Assembly: GCF_005406205.1 (NCBI RefSeq)
Contig: NZ_NXLZ01000009.1
Span: 1-64,000 of the forward strand
Origin: Campylobacter estrildidarum
Lineage (GTDB): Bacteria; Campylobacterota; Campylobacteria; Campylobacterales; Campylobacteraceae
Direction of reading: 5' to 3'
Length of the DNA: 64,000 bases
A program made the translations under genes and the position numbers. Below are positions 30,396 through 39,829 of the stretch, piece after piece. Under the pieces are notes generated by a model, which ran no database searches, had not been told where the DNA came from, and was given only the letters and a program-made list of their open reading frames with translations. The stretch's first letter is position 1, and each line of letters starts with the position of its first letter.

Positions 30396-31691
30396 ATGCT
30401 AAACAACGTCTTACCTTTATCTTTTATTGTTGGAACTAGATTTTTTGGTCTTTTTATTGTTTTGCCAGTTTTGAGTCTTTATGCACTCAAACTCGAAGGT
30501 GCAAATGAATTTTTAGTAGGTTTTTTGGTAGGAATTTATGCTCTTACTCAAATGATTTTACAAATACCCTTTGGAATTTTAAGTGATAAAATCGGACGTA
30601 AAAAAACTTTACTAATAGGACTTATTATCTTTATCATTGGTTCTTTAATTTGTTCTTTCGCACATGATATCTACATAATGTTATTGGGCAGAATGCTCCA
30701 AGGTGCTGGTGCAATAGGAGCAGTTGCAACTGCTATGATTAGCGATTTTATTACTGAAGAAAATAGAGGAAAAGCAATGGCTGTTATGGGTTCTTTTATA
30801 GGGCTTAGTTTTGCAGCTTCTATGGTAATATCTCCTTTAATGAGTGCAAAATGGGGTTTATCAAGTCTTTTTGATTTGAGTGCATTTTTATCTTTTTTAT
30901 GCATTATCTTGCTCTATACTGTTATCCCACAAGAAAGCAAAATCACTCATGAAAATAAAAAAACTCCATTTTTGCATCTTATTAAACAAAAAAATTTAGC
31001 CTTAATGAATCTTACAAATTGTATGCAAAAAATGCTTATGAGTATAGCCTTTTTAAGCATTCCTATCATTTTAGTTAAACACTTAGGATTTGATGCACAT
31101 AAACTTTGGATCGTTTATACCTCTTCTATGATAGCAGGTTTTATTGCTATGGGATTTGCTGGAAGTTTAGGGGAAAAAAGAGGTTTGGCTAAGCAAATTT
31201 TGCTTTTAGGGGTAGCCTTTTTCATTCTTTCTTATATATTATTTGCCTTTTCAAATTCAATTAATCTTTTTATTATCGCAGTAGTTATTTTTTTTATTGG
31301 ATTTAATCTACACGAACCTATTATGCAAAGCTGTGCTTCAAAATTATGCAAAGTTCATGAAAAAGGTGCCGCATTAGGGCTTTTTAACGCTTTTGGTTAT
31401 GGGGGAAGTTTTATAGGTGGTATAGTTGGCGGGATATTTTTACATTTAGATAAGTTAAATATTTTAGCAATTATTTTAACCATTCTTGCTATTTTTTGGC
31501 TTATTGCTCTATTTTTCTTAAAAAATCCATCTGATTTTAAAAATATTTATCTCCCTTTGGATACTCAGTTAAATTTTACAGATTTTATTCAAAATATTGG
31601 AGTGGTCGATATTTACAAAAATTCAAAAAATTTAATCATTAAATTTGATAGCAAGGTTACGAATGAAGAAATTTTAAAAACTAAGATTTAA
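30396..31691 (+). CDS. cmeG: MFS multidrug exporter, CmeG-like
   Basis: 431 residues starting at MLNNVLPLSF (30396) behind AGGAAA; an upstream in-frame start at 30375 lacks a ribosome binding site. Twelve membrane helices with motif A GILSDKIGRKKTLLIG between helices 2 and 3, GRMLQGAGAIGAV, and a cytoplasmic C-terminal domain of about 50 residues (TQLNFTDFIQNIGVVDIY). In C. jejuni the equivalent Cj1375 (CmeG) exports fluoroquinolones and other drugs. Its 3' end overlaps the convergent lipoprotein gene by 11 bases. Confidence 0.88.
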   Translation: MLNNVLPLSFIVGTRFFGLFIVLPVLSLYALKLEGANEFLVGFLVGIYALTQMILQIPFGILSDKIGRKKTLLIGLIIFIIGSLICSFAHDIYIMLLGRMLQGAGAIGAVATAMISDFITEENRGKAMAVMGSFIGLSFAASMVISPLMSAKWGLSSLFDLSAFLSFLCIILLYTVIPQESKITHENKKTPFLHLIKQKNLALMNLTNCMQKMLMSIAFLSIPIILVKHLGFDAHKLWIVYTSSMIAGFIAMGFAGSLGEKRGLAKQILLLGVAFFILSYILFAFSNSINLFIIAVVIFFIGFNLHEPIMQSCASKLCKVHEKGAALGLFNAFGYGGSFIGGIVGGIFLHLDKLNILAIILTILAIFWLIALFFLKNPSDFKNIYLPLDTQLNFTDFIQNIGVVDIYKNSKNLIIKFDSKVTNEEILKTKI

Positions 31692-32202
31692 AATAAAAAA
31701 AGCTCGTAATCTGATTGATAATTTTATTTTCTAATGATATTTGACATCGCTTTTTATCTCCAAGATAAGCTGTCCGTGCAATTAAACTCGTTTTTTGTAT
31801 GGTATTTTCTTGAATGATTTGTATATTTAATTGCATGCTATAATAGTTTTCTATAAACCACTCTCCATCACTTTCTAAAGGATCAAAATCATAAAAAAAT
31901 CTCGCCGAAATTGTTACTCTTTGAGCATAAGAATGTTTTTTCATATCTACAAGATTAATATAAATTTTATAAGTTGGATTTTCGCTTGTTTGTTTTAGTC
32001 CTAAATTTTCTAAACTAGATATTAATTCTTGTTCTAAATTACTTTCGATTTTGCTAGGGTTTTGGAAAAAAATTTCAAAGCTTTCATTTTGTTTTGCTTG
32101 AATAAAAATACCTTCATTATTTGTTTGTATAGTACTTTTAATAAAAGTTGAATTGACACAAGCACTCATAAAGAGTGCTAAAAATATCAATAAAAATTTC
32201 AT
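31681..32202 (-). CDS. Putative lipoprotein
   Basis: 173 residues. A lipoprotein signal peptide MKFLLIFLALFMSAC with Cys at residue 15 predicts lipidation. The mature part has beta-strand-rich character and no motif I recognise. It is translationally coupled to the DsbC-like gene upstream (4-base overlap), so it may serve in the same envelope process. Corresponds to C. jejuni Cj1381. Confidence 0.75.
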   Translation of the reverse strand: MKFLLIFLALFMSACVNSTFIKSTIQTNNEGIFIQAKQNESFEIFFQNPSKIESNLEQELISSLENLGLKQTSENPTYKIYINLVDMKKHSYAQRVTISARFFYDFDPLESDGEWFIENYYSMQLNIQIIQENTIQKTSLIARTAYLGDKKRCQISLENKIINQITSFFYFKS

Positions 32203-32909
32203 TTTATAATGGTTGGAGTAGCACTAAGTCCTAAAGCACGATATTTTTCATAAAGAGAGAATATCTGTTTTAATTCAGCATCGCTCACTTTTGGATAATT
32301 TTTGATATTTGGATCATAATATTTTTTCAAAATGGCTATTTTTGCCTCATCATTTTTGGCTTTTTTAGCTTCTTTATAAATCAATGCTGATTTTTCAAAA
32401 GCAGATTTTCCATGTACTGGAGTTAAAATATAATTGATTTGATAATCTTTTAGCTCATCTTTAACTTGCGCCAATTGCTCTCTACAAAAAGGACATTCTG
32501 GGTCAGAAAATACATAAATCGCAGGCTTACTTTTATCTCCCAAAGTAATCACCATTTTTTCTTTTTGCGCTACAGGTTTAGCATTTTTAGTAAAATTTTC
32601 TCTTGCTTCTTGAAATTTTTTCATTTCATATTCTTGTGCATAAGAAGTTCTTGTTTTTAGATCAATAATATCAGGGACTATGATATTATCTTTTGTAAAA
32701 AGAATTTGATCTTGTTTTTGTCCATCAACTGTTATAGTAACAATCACGCTTTCAAATCCTGTATTTCCAACTTTTTGACGATCTTTTACACTTATAGTAG
32801 CATTTGGAAATTGCATCTTAATGCTTTTAGAATAAAAATCGCTGATTTCGCTATTGCTTGCGGCAAACAAAGACGCTGAGCAAGCAAAAATTAAACCTAA
32901 TTTTTTCAT
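32199..32909 (-). CDS. DsbC/DsbG-type periplasmic thiol-disulfide protein
   Basis: 236 residues with a signal peptide (MKKLGLIFACSASLFAA). An N-terminal dimerisation-like region (to about 100) precedes a thioredoxin fold with the CPFC active site in SDPECPFCREQL, and the cis-Pro loop SATPTIIK sits at the extreme C-terminus. DsbC-type proteins isomerise wrong disulfides in the periplasm. The usual C-terminal helix after the cis-Pro loop appears short. Coupled to the lipoprotein gene downstream. Confidence 0.85.
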   Translation of the reverse strand: MKKLGLIFACSASLFAASNSEISDFYSKSIKMQFPNATISVKDRQKVGNTGFESVIVTITVDGQKQDQILFTKDNIIVPDIIDLKTRTSYAQEYEMKKFQEARENFTKNAKPVAQKEKMVITLGDKSKPAIYVFSDPECPFCREQLAQVKDELKDYQINYILTPVHGKSAFEKSALIYKEAKKAKNDEAKIAILKKYYDPNIKNYPKVSDAELKQIFSLYEKYRALGLSATPTIIK

Positions 32910-32956
32910 TTATCTTCCTTAATAATAAAATATAGGTTTAATTTTATAATGATTTT

Positions 32957-34759
32957 CTAAACATTTGTTTTTAAAAATCTTTTTTCATCTTTTTTTTCTA
33001 TTCTTTCATCTTTATCTAAATATTCTAGATATGCTATAGCATATTTTCTTGATAGTTGAAAAATTTCTTTCATCTTTTGTACATCAAGACTTGAATTTTT
33101 CAAAATTTCTAAACATTCTTGTATAAGCCTATCTAAAGATTTTTTTTCCACAAAGAAATTATGCGAGAGCCTAATAACTAATTTTTCTTGAGTAAGTTTT
33201 TTTAAAATCTCATCACCGCTTTTTCGATCAAGATCTAAAACTTCATAAAGATTATAAGGAGCTTGTGGCTTGATACCTTGTTTTCTTAATATCTCAAAAA
33301 GCTCGTTATTATTTCTTTCTTTAAGTTTTTCAAAATCAATCCCTTTTTTAAAATATATTCCATTTTTAAAATCGAGTAAATTTTGCATACTTTTAAGCCC
33401 AAATTCACAAAATTCTATACTTGCCCAAGAAATTCTTAGAGATAATGAAGTCGGAGAAAACATAGCATAAGGATTTTTATCCAGTATGAAAATAATCATT
33501 TTTTTAAATTCATCCAAAGCTAAAAGATTGTAGACATTGAGATTTTTTTCATCAACAAAAACACCATTTAAGCTTTTTGCCAAATCCAAGGCTTCTTTGT
33601 GGAGTAATTTAAATCTTTGATAGCTAGAAAGTAAACCAAAACCCATTTTATGGATATCTTTTAAAAAATTAAAAACTGATTTAAAATCTCTATTTCGAAG
33701 TAAAAACAATAATTTATTTTTTAATTCTTTTTTTAAAGGTTCGCTAACAGGATTTAAAACTCTGCCGCCTCCTATAATGCGATTATTTTGAAGTAAAATA
33801 AATTTTTCATCAAAACACAAAAAAAGCTGCGTTTTAAAAGTAAGGTGAACAAAAAATTCATCATTATCTAATTCTTTTAAGATTGTAAGTTTACATTCTA
33901 CACTTTTACTTCCCACACAAAAAAGCATTTTTTCATTTTTTAAACCTCTTTTAGCTTTGATTAAAACATCACATTCTAAAAATCCTTTAAAAATACCTTT
34001 CTTGCTTAAAACAAAACCTTTTTTTAAATCTTTATGATTACAATTTAAACTTAAAGCTACACGATTAAAAGCCTTGATTTCTTTATAGTCTTGATCATGA
34101 TTTTGTATATTTTTAACCAAAAGTTCTTTTTGATTATCCAAACAAATAATTTTTTCATTTACGCTGGTTTTTCCTTCATTTAAACTTCCTGTAACGACAG
34201 TTCCTATGCCCTTTAGAGAAAAAACCCTATCTATGTAATAGCGAAAAATCAAATCATCTTTTGCATTTTTATCCTTTAAATTTAAAAGATAATCTTTTAA
34301 AACATCAATACTAGCTTGATCTTTTATAGATGTATGAAAAACATTTAAGGGGGTAAAATTTAACTTTTGTAAAATTTCTTGCCCACGTTCTTTATAATTT
34401 TCACATAAATCACATTTGCTAAATACAATAATAATATCTTTAATTTCTAAAATTTCAAGCACTTCTAAATGTTCTATACTCTGCTCTTTTAAACCTTCAT
34501 TAATATCTATAACAAACAAACAAGCACTAAAACCAAATGCTCCACTAATCATAGTTTTAACTAAATCTTTATGACCTGGAACATCGATAAAGGAAAAGTG
34601 TTTATCTTTTAATTTTAGATCTGAAAAACTTAGATTGATCGTGATTTGTCTTTCTTTTTCTTCTTTTAAATTATCTCCATCAAAGCCATTTAAAGCTTTA
34701 ATTAAAGAAGTTTTTCCATGATCAATATGCCCTGCAGTGCCAATGAGCAAAGAATTCAT
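32957..34759 (-). CDS. selB: Selenocysteine-specific elongation factor SelB
   Basis: 600 residues. EF-Tu-like GTPase at the N-terminus (GHIDHGKTSL, DVPGHKDLV, FSKCD), then translation domains II-III and four C-terminal winged-helix units that bind the SECIS hairpin. Delivers Sec-tRNA to UGA codons, needed for formate dehydrogenase in Campylobacter. It overlaps selA by 4 bases. No selenoprotein gene was found in the window. Confidence 0.95.
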   Translation of the reverse strand: MNSLLIGTAGHIDHGKTSLIKALNGFDGDNLKEEKERQITINLSFSDLKLKDKHFSFIDVPGHKDLVKTMISGAFGFSACLFVIDINEGLKEQSIEHLEVLEILEIKDIIIVFSKCDLCENYKERGQEILQKLNFTPLNVFHTSIKDQASIDVLKDYLLNLKDKNAKDDLIFRYYIDRVFSLKGIGTVVTGSLNEGKTSVNEKIICLDNQKELLVKNIQNHDQDYKEIKAFNRVALSLNCNHKDLKKGFVLSKKGIFKGFLECDVLIKAKRGLKNEKMLFCVGSKSVECKLTILKELDNDEFFVHLTFKTQLFLCFDEKFILLQNNRIIGGGRVLNPVSEPLKKELKNKLLFLLRNRDFKSVFNFLKDIHKMGFGLLSSYQRFKLLHKEALDLAKSLNGVFVDEKNLNVYNLLALDEFKKMIIFILDKNPYAMFSPTSLSLRISWASIEFCEFGLKSMQNLLDFKNGIYFKKGIDFEKLKERNNNELFEILRKQGIKPQAPYNLYEVLDLDRKSGDEILKKLTQEKLVIRLSHNFFVEKKSLDRLIQECLEILKNSSLDVQKMKEIFQLSRKYAIAYLEYLDKDERIEKKDEKRFLKTNV

Positions 34760-36075
34760 AAATTTTCCATAGAATTAATTAGTTTAACTAAAATATTTAA
34801 ATCGCTTTCTCTAATCGTCCTAAAATCTAAAACAAAACTATCATTTTCAACGCGCCCTATGATATTTTTTTCTCTAAATTTTTCTTGCAATGTTAAAGCT
34901 TTGCCTTCAAAAGATAAAACTCTACTTTCTAAAGTTCTATCAGGCATAGATCCACCACCAACTAAACTCCTACTTTTCTTAATTTCGCTTTCAAATTTAA
35001 TCTGCTGTCGCACCCATAAAGCTTTTTGCTCTATATGTTCGATATCGTCATTTAAAAGTCTTAAGGTGGTGATTTTAGTATAATCTTTTTCAAGATAAGC
35101 CTTAAACGTTTCATTAAGTAGTGCTAAAGTAATTTTATCCACTCTTAACATTCTTAAAAGTTGATTTTTTTTAATCTTTTCAATCAGTTCTCTTTTACCT
35201 AATATAATTCCAGCTTGAACAGATCCAAAAAGCTTATCACCACTAAAACTTAAAATATCGCAATTCTTAAGCACTTTTTTAATCATAGGTTCATTTTTTG
35301 CTAATTTTTCATTTAAATTTTCACACCACCCAGAGCCTAAATCATAATACGTTAAAATTCCTTTTTCTTTGGCTAATTTATCAAGTTCCACAATGCTTAC
35401 ATCGCTTTGAAAACCTATAAGAGTAAAATTTGATTTGTGTGTTTTTAATAGTAATTTTGTATTTTCATCGATAGCTTCTTCATAGTCTTTTAGATGCGTT
35501 TTATTGCTTGTTCCAACTTCTTTAAGTTTAACTCCTGCAGCCTTAATCACTTCAGGTACGCGAAAACTCCCACCTATTTCGACTAACTCACCTCTAGAAC
35601 TAATAATTTCTTCATTTAAACAAAGAGAATTTAAAATTAAAAAAACCGCTGCAGCATTATTATTTACCACTAAAGCATCTTCACACTCAAAAAGCATTTT
35701 AAGTTTCTCAAGCACTAAAGCGTAGCGACTTCCTCTTTTGCCATTTTCTAAATCAAATTCAAGATTTATATAATTACAAATTTGATCCTTACATTGGTTA
35801 AAAATACTTTCATCAATCACGCTTCTTCCCAAATTTGTATGGATAATCACACCTGTAGCATTGATCACACTTTGTAAATCTTTACGCAGATATTTTTGAA
35901 TTTCTGATTTTATTTTTTTTAAAAGAATATTTTTTTCACAACTATTCTCATCCAAAGCCTTCATATTAGCCACGATATTTTTGCAAAAATAAGCCCTTAA
36001 GTAAAAAGGATATTCCTTTAAAGTTTCATCTTCGATTAAAGTTCCAATTTGTGGGAATTTTTTTATTTTGTCCAT
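34756..36075 (-). CDS. selA: L-seryl-tRNA(Sec) selenium transferase
   Basis: 439 residues. PLP enzyme turning Ser-tRNA(Sec) into Sec-tRNA(Sec) with selenophosphate. Motifs: INATGVIIHTNLGRS, the PLP Lys281 in FSGDKLFGSVQAG, and VGGGSMPD. It overlaps selB and is divergent from the ferredoxin-type gene. Confidence 0.96.
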   Translation of the reverse strand: MDKIKKFPQIGTLIEDETLKEYPFYLRAYFCKNIVANMKALDENSCEKNILLKKIKSEIQKYLRKDLQSVINATGVIIHTNLGRSVIDESIFNQCKDQICNYINLEFDLENGKRGSRYALVLEKLKMLFECEDALVVNNNAAAVFLILNSLCLNEEIISSRGELVEIGGSFRVPEVIKAAGVKLKEVGTSNKTHLKDYEEAIDENTKLLLKTHKSNFTLIGFQSDVSIVELDKLAKEKGILTYYDLGSGWCENLNEKLAKNEPMIKKVLKNCDILSFSGDKLFGSVQAGIILGKRELIEKIKKNQLLRMLRVDKITLALLNETFKAYLEKDYTKITTLRLLNDDIEHIEQKALWVRQQIKFESEIKKSRSLVGGGSMPDRTLESRVLSFEGKALTLQEKFREKNIIGRVENDSFVLDFRTIRESDLNILVKLINSMENL

Positions 36076-36146
36076 CTTAAACCTTAAGAAAATATTTGGT
36101 TATTTTAACATAAAATTTAAAAAATATTTTTTAGAGGAAAAACTTA

Positions 36147-37778
36147 ATGAAAGAATTTGTTTTCATAAAAAACAAAGATTTAATCCCTTTGCCTGATAAA
36201 ATTGAAATTTGGGAAACAAATAAAGGTATAGAAGTTTTAATCTCTAATGATAAAAAACAAAAATCTAGCATCTACGCTCCAGAAATTAATTTTTACCTTA
36301 AAAATTCTCAAGATGATGCCCTAGAAAAAGCTAAAAATATTTTAACACTCTATCAAATTAGAAATCATATTTATGATTTTGGACTTGATTTTGAAGAAAA
36401 TAAACCCATTCAAAAACGTATTATTCTTATTGATCTAGAAGAAGAACTTGCTGATTTTTTGAAAAAAAATGATTTTAAAGTCATTGCTTTGAAAAATGAA
36501 GAAGTCAAAGGTATTTTTGGAACTATAGGAGAATTATGTGCAATAATATCTGATGAAATAGAAATTGATTTTGATATTTTAATTTTCAATCACCAATACT
36601 TAAGAAAAGATTTTTCAAGGCAAAGTGGTTGTTATGATATGCAAAATTTTAGAAACAAAGAAACCCTGCTTGAATTTTTAAATAGTATTGTTCCAAATTA
36701 CACTTACAAAAATTATTTTTCTTACGATTTAAATATATGTCAATATCATTCAAGACGTAGTGAGCATTGTGCTAAATGTGTCGAAATTTGTCCCACAACA
36801 GCTATTTTAAAAGATGATGAAAATAAAAATCTAATTTTTTCACAAATAGATTGTTTGGAGTGTGGTTCTTGTATTAGCATTTGCCCTAGTGGATCGCTTG
36901 ATAGTGCTAATTTACCTAGAAACAGTTTTTTTGAAATTTGCAACTTTTTTAAAAAAAATAAAATTTTACTCATTTCAGAAAAAATTCCTCTAGAAAATTT
37001 AAATTTAGAACTTCCAAAAAATACCTTACCGCTAATCATAAAAGATGGATGGCTTACTCCTATGCATTTTTTAGCTCTTTTACAAAGTAGTGGTGCTAAT
37101 ATAGTCTTTTTCACTCAAACGCTATCTCAAGGAAATTATGAAGCTATAGAACTTTTAAATACTTTTTTTGAAAGAAAATTTAATAAAAAAGCTATTTTTA
37201 TTGCTAATGAAGAATTAAATACTCATTTAAAGCAACAAAAATTTATAGAAGATTTATATTTTGAATTTCATAATAATACTCTTAGCACAAGAGAAAATTT
37301 TTCTAAAAGAATGCAAAAACTTATACAAAATAATGATTTTGGCTCTTTAAAAAGTGGAGATTGGATAAGATATGGCAAAATAGAAATCAATACTCAAACT
37401 TGCACCCTTTGTCTTTCCTGTGTTGGAGCTTGTAATGTAGGGGCTTTAATCGCAGATCATAAAGAAAATGCTTTAAAATTTAATGCTTCGCTTTGCACTA
37501 CCTGTGGGTATTGTGAAATGAATTGTGCTGAAAAAGATACCTTAAAGCTAACAAGAAGTGGGATGGAATTTAATCCTAAGTTTTTTGAATATCAAACGAT
37601 GGCAAAAGATGAACTTTTTGCATGTATAGAATACGGAAAAGAATTTACCACTAAAAAAGCTGTGCAAAAAATAGCAGAACTTATGAAACCTAAATTTAAA
37701 GAAGATCAAAATAAAATTAAAACACTTTATTGTTGTGCAGAATGCAAGGCAAAAATAATGATAAAAAGTATGAGATAA
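36147..37778 (+). CDS. Four-cluster ferredoxin-like iron-sulfur protein
   Basis: 543 residues, cytoplasmic. Four Cys clusters, each of the [4Fe-4S] type: around CAKCVEICP, CLECGSCISICP, CTLCLSCVGACNVG and CTTCGYCEMNC, the first two at about 210-250 and the last two near 425-460. A CCAEC stretch lies at the C-terminus. Electron-transfer partner unknown; position next to selA/selB hints at a role with the selenoprotein formate dehydrogenase, as suggested for Cj1377c. The first 190 residues have no recognised domain. The 345 bases downstream (37779-38123) carry no gene. Confidence 0.8.
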   Translation: MKEFVFIKNKDLIPLPDKIEIWETNKGIEVLISNDKKQKSSIYAPEINFYLKNSQDDALEKAKNILTLYQIRNHIYDFGLDFEENKPIQKRIILIDLEEELADFLKKNDFKVIALKNEEVKGIFGTIGELCAIISDEIEIDFDILIFNHQYLRKDFSRQSGCYDMQNFRNKETLLEFLNSIVPNYTYKNYFSYDLNICQYHSRRSEHCAKCVEICPTTAILKDDENKNLIFSQIDCLECGSCISICPSGSLDSANLPRNSFFEICNFFKKNKILLISEKIPLENLNLELPKNTLPLIIKDGWLTPMHFLALLQSSGANIVFFTQTLSQGNYEAIELLNTFFERKFNKKAIFIANEELNTHLKQQKFIEDLYFEFHNNTLSTRENFSKRMQKLIQNNDFGSLKSGDWIRYGKIEINTQTCTLCLSCVGACNVGALIADHKENALKFNASLCTTCGYCEMNCAEKDTLKLTRSGMEFNPKFFEYQTMAKDELFACIEYGKEFTTKKAVQKIAELMKPKFKEDQNKIKTLYCCAECKAKIMIKSMR

Positions 37779-38123
37779 AGTTGAAAATTACTATAAAATT
37801 GATAATTTTTATAATCTAAATCATATAAAAAGTTTAAGTTAATCTCATTTTATACCTATGCTTAAATAGTATTTGATTGCTTTTGTGAGATAAAAAATAT
37901 TTTTGAATATAGCAAAGATTTACGTTTATTAAAAAAATCAAGAGTTATTTTATGTTTTTAAAGCACTATATTTACTTTAAGAATTTTTACCAAAATTATT
38001 TAAAAACTAATTTAAATATATCAATTTTAAATTTTTAAACAATTTTTATCTTTGAAATTTAGGCTTAAGTTTAAAAAACTAGAATAAACTTCTTAGAATA
38101 TCAGCACAAAGGCTGATATTCTA
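37779..38123. other. 345-base AT-rich gap without a gene
   Basis: No reading frame with a credible start or ribosome binding site and no RNA gene seen on either strand. Only the inverted repeat at 38096-38121 stands out. The gap lies at one edge of the block that seems inverted relative to C. jejuni NCTC 11168. Confidence 0.6.
38096..38121 (-). terminator. Hairpin after fldA
   Basis: GAATATCAGC (38096-38105) pairs perfectly with its complement at 38112-38121 around a 6-base loop, 2 bases after the fldA stop on the minus strand. The following T content is low, so it may be a terminator or an mRNA-stabilising hairpin. Confidence 0.65.
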
Positions 38124-38615
38124 TTATGCAAAATAAGATCTAATTTGCTCTATCCAAGCATCAATTCTTGCTTCTGTTTGATCTTCTTGATTGTCATTAT
38201 CTAAAGCAAGCCCTACAAATTTACCACCTACTACTGCATCGCTTGATTCAAAAGTATAGCCATCAGTTGAAACTTCACCAACTAAATTTGCACCTGCATT
38301 TTTTAAATTTTCGGCTAATTTTCCCATACCACCACAAAAAGTATCAGAATAACTTTCACTATCACCCATACCAAAAACGGCTACTGTTTTGCCACTAAGG
38401 CTAAGTCCTGAAAAATCAAAACCATCCCAATCATCTTGCAGATCTCCACTTCCCCAAGTAGAAGTTCCACAAATAAGCTTATCGTAAGAATTGATTTTAG
38501 CTGCATCAATATCTGCAATATTTAATACATCACTGATTCCTAATTTTGAAGCAATTGTATTGGCTGCTCCTTCTGTGTTTCCCATAGCACTTCCATAAAT
38601 TACCGCTACTGACAT
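38124..38615 (-). CDS. fldA: Flavodoxin
   Basis: 163 residues. FMN-binding electron carrier, in Campylobacter the acceptor of pyruvate and 2-oxoglutarate oxidoreductases and essential. FMN phosphate loop YGSAMGNTEGAA at 7-18, the 57-60 loop region GTSTWGSGDLQDDW with the flavin-stacking Trp, and GMGDSESYSDTFCGG. Its start overlaps the 3' end of the upstream hypothetical gene by 10 bases. Confidence 0.95.
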   Translation of the reverse strand: MSVAVIYGSAMGNTEGAANTIASKLGISDVLNIADIDAAKINSYDKLICGTSTWGSGDLQDDWDGFDFSGLSLSGKTVAVFGMGDSESYSDTFCGGMGKLAENLKNAGANLVGEVSTDGYTFESSDAVVGGKFVGLALDNDNQEDQTEARIDAWIEQIRSYFA

Positions 38616-39295
38616 TTATTTCTCCTTATAAGTTGATTTGATATTTTATACGGAACTAATTTTAACATAGTTTTATTTAAATCATACAAAAAATGTTTGA
38701 TTTCTATAAAACGCGTAAAATTTTCATTACGCGGACAGACTATGTAAAATTTACTAAAATTATTTTCTCTTATTAAAGTTAATGATCTATGAATTTCATT
38801 TTCAATTTCTAAATTGTGTTTATTAATCTTTTTACAAAGTGTTAAAATAGCGTATTTTTTATCTACTATAATAAGATCGTCTTTTTGATTAACTGTTTTA
38901 TTTGGATTTTGCTTGGAAATTTTATCATATACATAATCATTAAATAATTTTTGTGCATTAAAACACAATCCATAAGTATAATTTTTTAAAATTTGCTTTA
39001 GATTATAATTTTCTAATTTTTTTGTTTTAAAAATCAATCCTTTTCTTGTTTTTGATAAGTGGCATTTAAAAACAATTTTAATTTTTCCAAAATTCACATT
39101 TGAAATGTCCTCTATGAAATTTTTAAAAGCATCTTGAATATTTTTAGCATTTTTTCCATAAATAAGAGGAATTTTCATCTCATCTTCTACACAAGAATTA
39201 TACTGAATTAAAAAAGTCATTATAAGCTCTTGTTTATCTAAAAAATTATAAACCTGAGGAATTATTTCTTTGTCTTGTTCGAAACCAAATAACAT
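38606..39295 (-). CDS. Conserved hypothetical protein
   Basis: 229 residues, basic, no signal peptide, membrane segment or motif that I recognise. It lies between fldA and a DUF2325 gene, directly abutting the latter (start at 39295, next stop at 39296) and overlapping fldA by 10 bases, so all three seem to form one operon. Matches Cj1383c by position. Confidence 0.75.
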   Translation of the reverse strand: MLFGFEQDKEIIPQVYNFLDKQELIMTFLIQYNSCVEDEMKIPLIYGKNAKNIQDAFKNFIEDISNVNFGKIKIVFKCHLSKTRKGLIFKTKKLENYNLKQILKNYTYGLCFNAQKLFNDYVYDKISKQNPNKTVNQKDDLIIVDKKYAILTLCKKINKHNLEIENEIHRSLTLIRENNFSKFYIVCPRNENFTRFIEIKHFLYDLNKTMLKLVPYKISNQLIRRNKCQ

Positions 39296-39613
39296 TTACA
39301 ATCCTTTAGGTATAGCAAATTCTTTGCTTAAATTAAAAATTTTACAATATTCACAATACACGCAATTCACGCTTCTTTTAGCACATACTAATGGAATTTT
39401 TCTTTTTTTAGCCTCGCTTTTAATTTTTTTCATAGTATTGTGATTTAAAAAACTTGTTAGCATAACTATACATTCTGTATCACAAGGAATAGGTTTACGA
39501 TTAACCCTATTTTCATTACGTGCATCCCAATGTTCAATTTTCTTAGCACCTAGATCATGTAAAACAGCCTTTATAGGAGTAATTTCATCTGCACCGATAA
39601 CTAAAACTGACAT
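39296..39613 (-). CDS. DUF2325 family protein
   Basis: 105 residues with a Rossmann-like beginning (MSVLVIGADEITPI) and a Cys-rich end (CAKRSVNCVYCEYC) that could bind a metal. DUF2325 proteins are common in Campylobacterota and Firmicutes; function unknown. Matches Cj1384c. In NCTC 11168 katA and Cj1386 follow on the other side; here 216 AT-rich bases separate this gene from the YheO-type regulator. Confidence 0.75.
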   Translation of the reverse strand: MSVLVIGADEITPIKAVLHDLGAKKIEHWDARNENRVNRKPIPCDTECIVMLTSFLNHNTMKKIKSEAKKRKIPLVCAKRSVNCVYCEYCKIFNLSKEFAIPKGL

Positions 39614-39829
39614 AATTTTCCTTCGGTAAATTTTTAATATATTGATAATTATTATTATAATATTAATAAACTAAATTTATTTTGAATTTTATTATCAATT
39701 TATATTTTTTAAACATATAATACAAAGAAAATGTATCATAAAATACTAATTTACTTTGAAAAATAAAAAATTATCTATAAAAAATCAGCAATTAAAGATT
39801 ACATTGATCATCAGTAGAATTAAAAATTT

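Noticed and set aside
34718-35083. 121-codon plus-strand frame
   Set aside because: Antisense to the selA/selB junction, whose proteins are certain; its low-complexity Ser/Leu-rich product is a typical shadow frame.
36746-37114. 122-codon open frame on the minus strand
   Set aside because: Antisense to the ferredoxin-type gene with its four Cys clusters; no ribosome binding site and no family resemblance.
38168-38398. 76-codon plus-strand frame
   Set aside because: Antisense to flavodoxin; His/Leu-rich composition from the complement of fldA codons.
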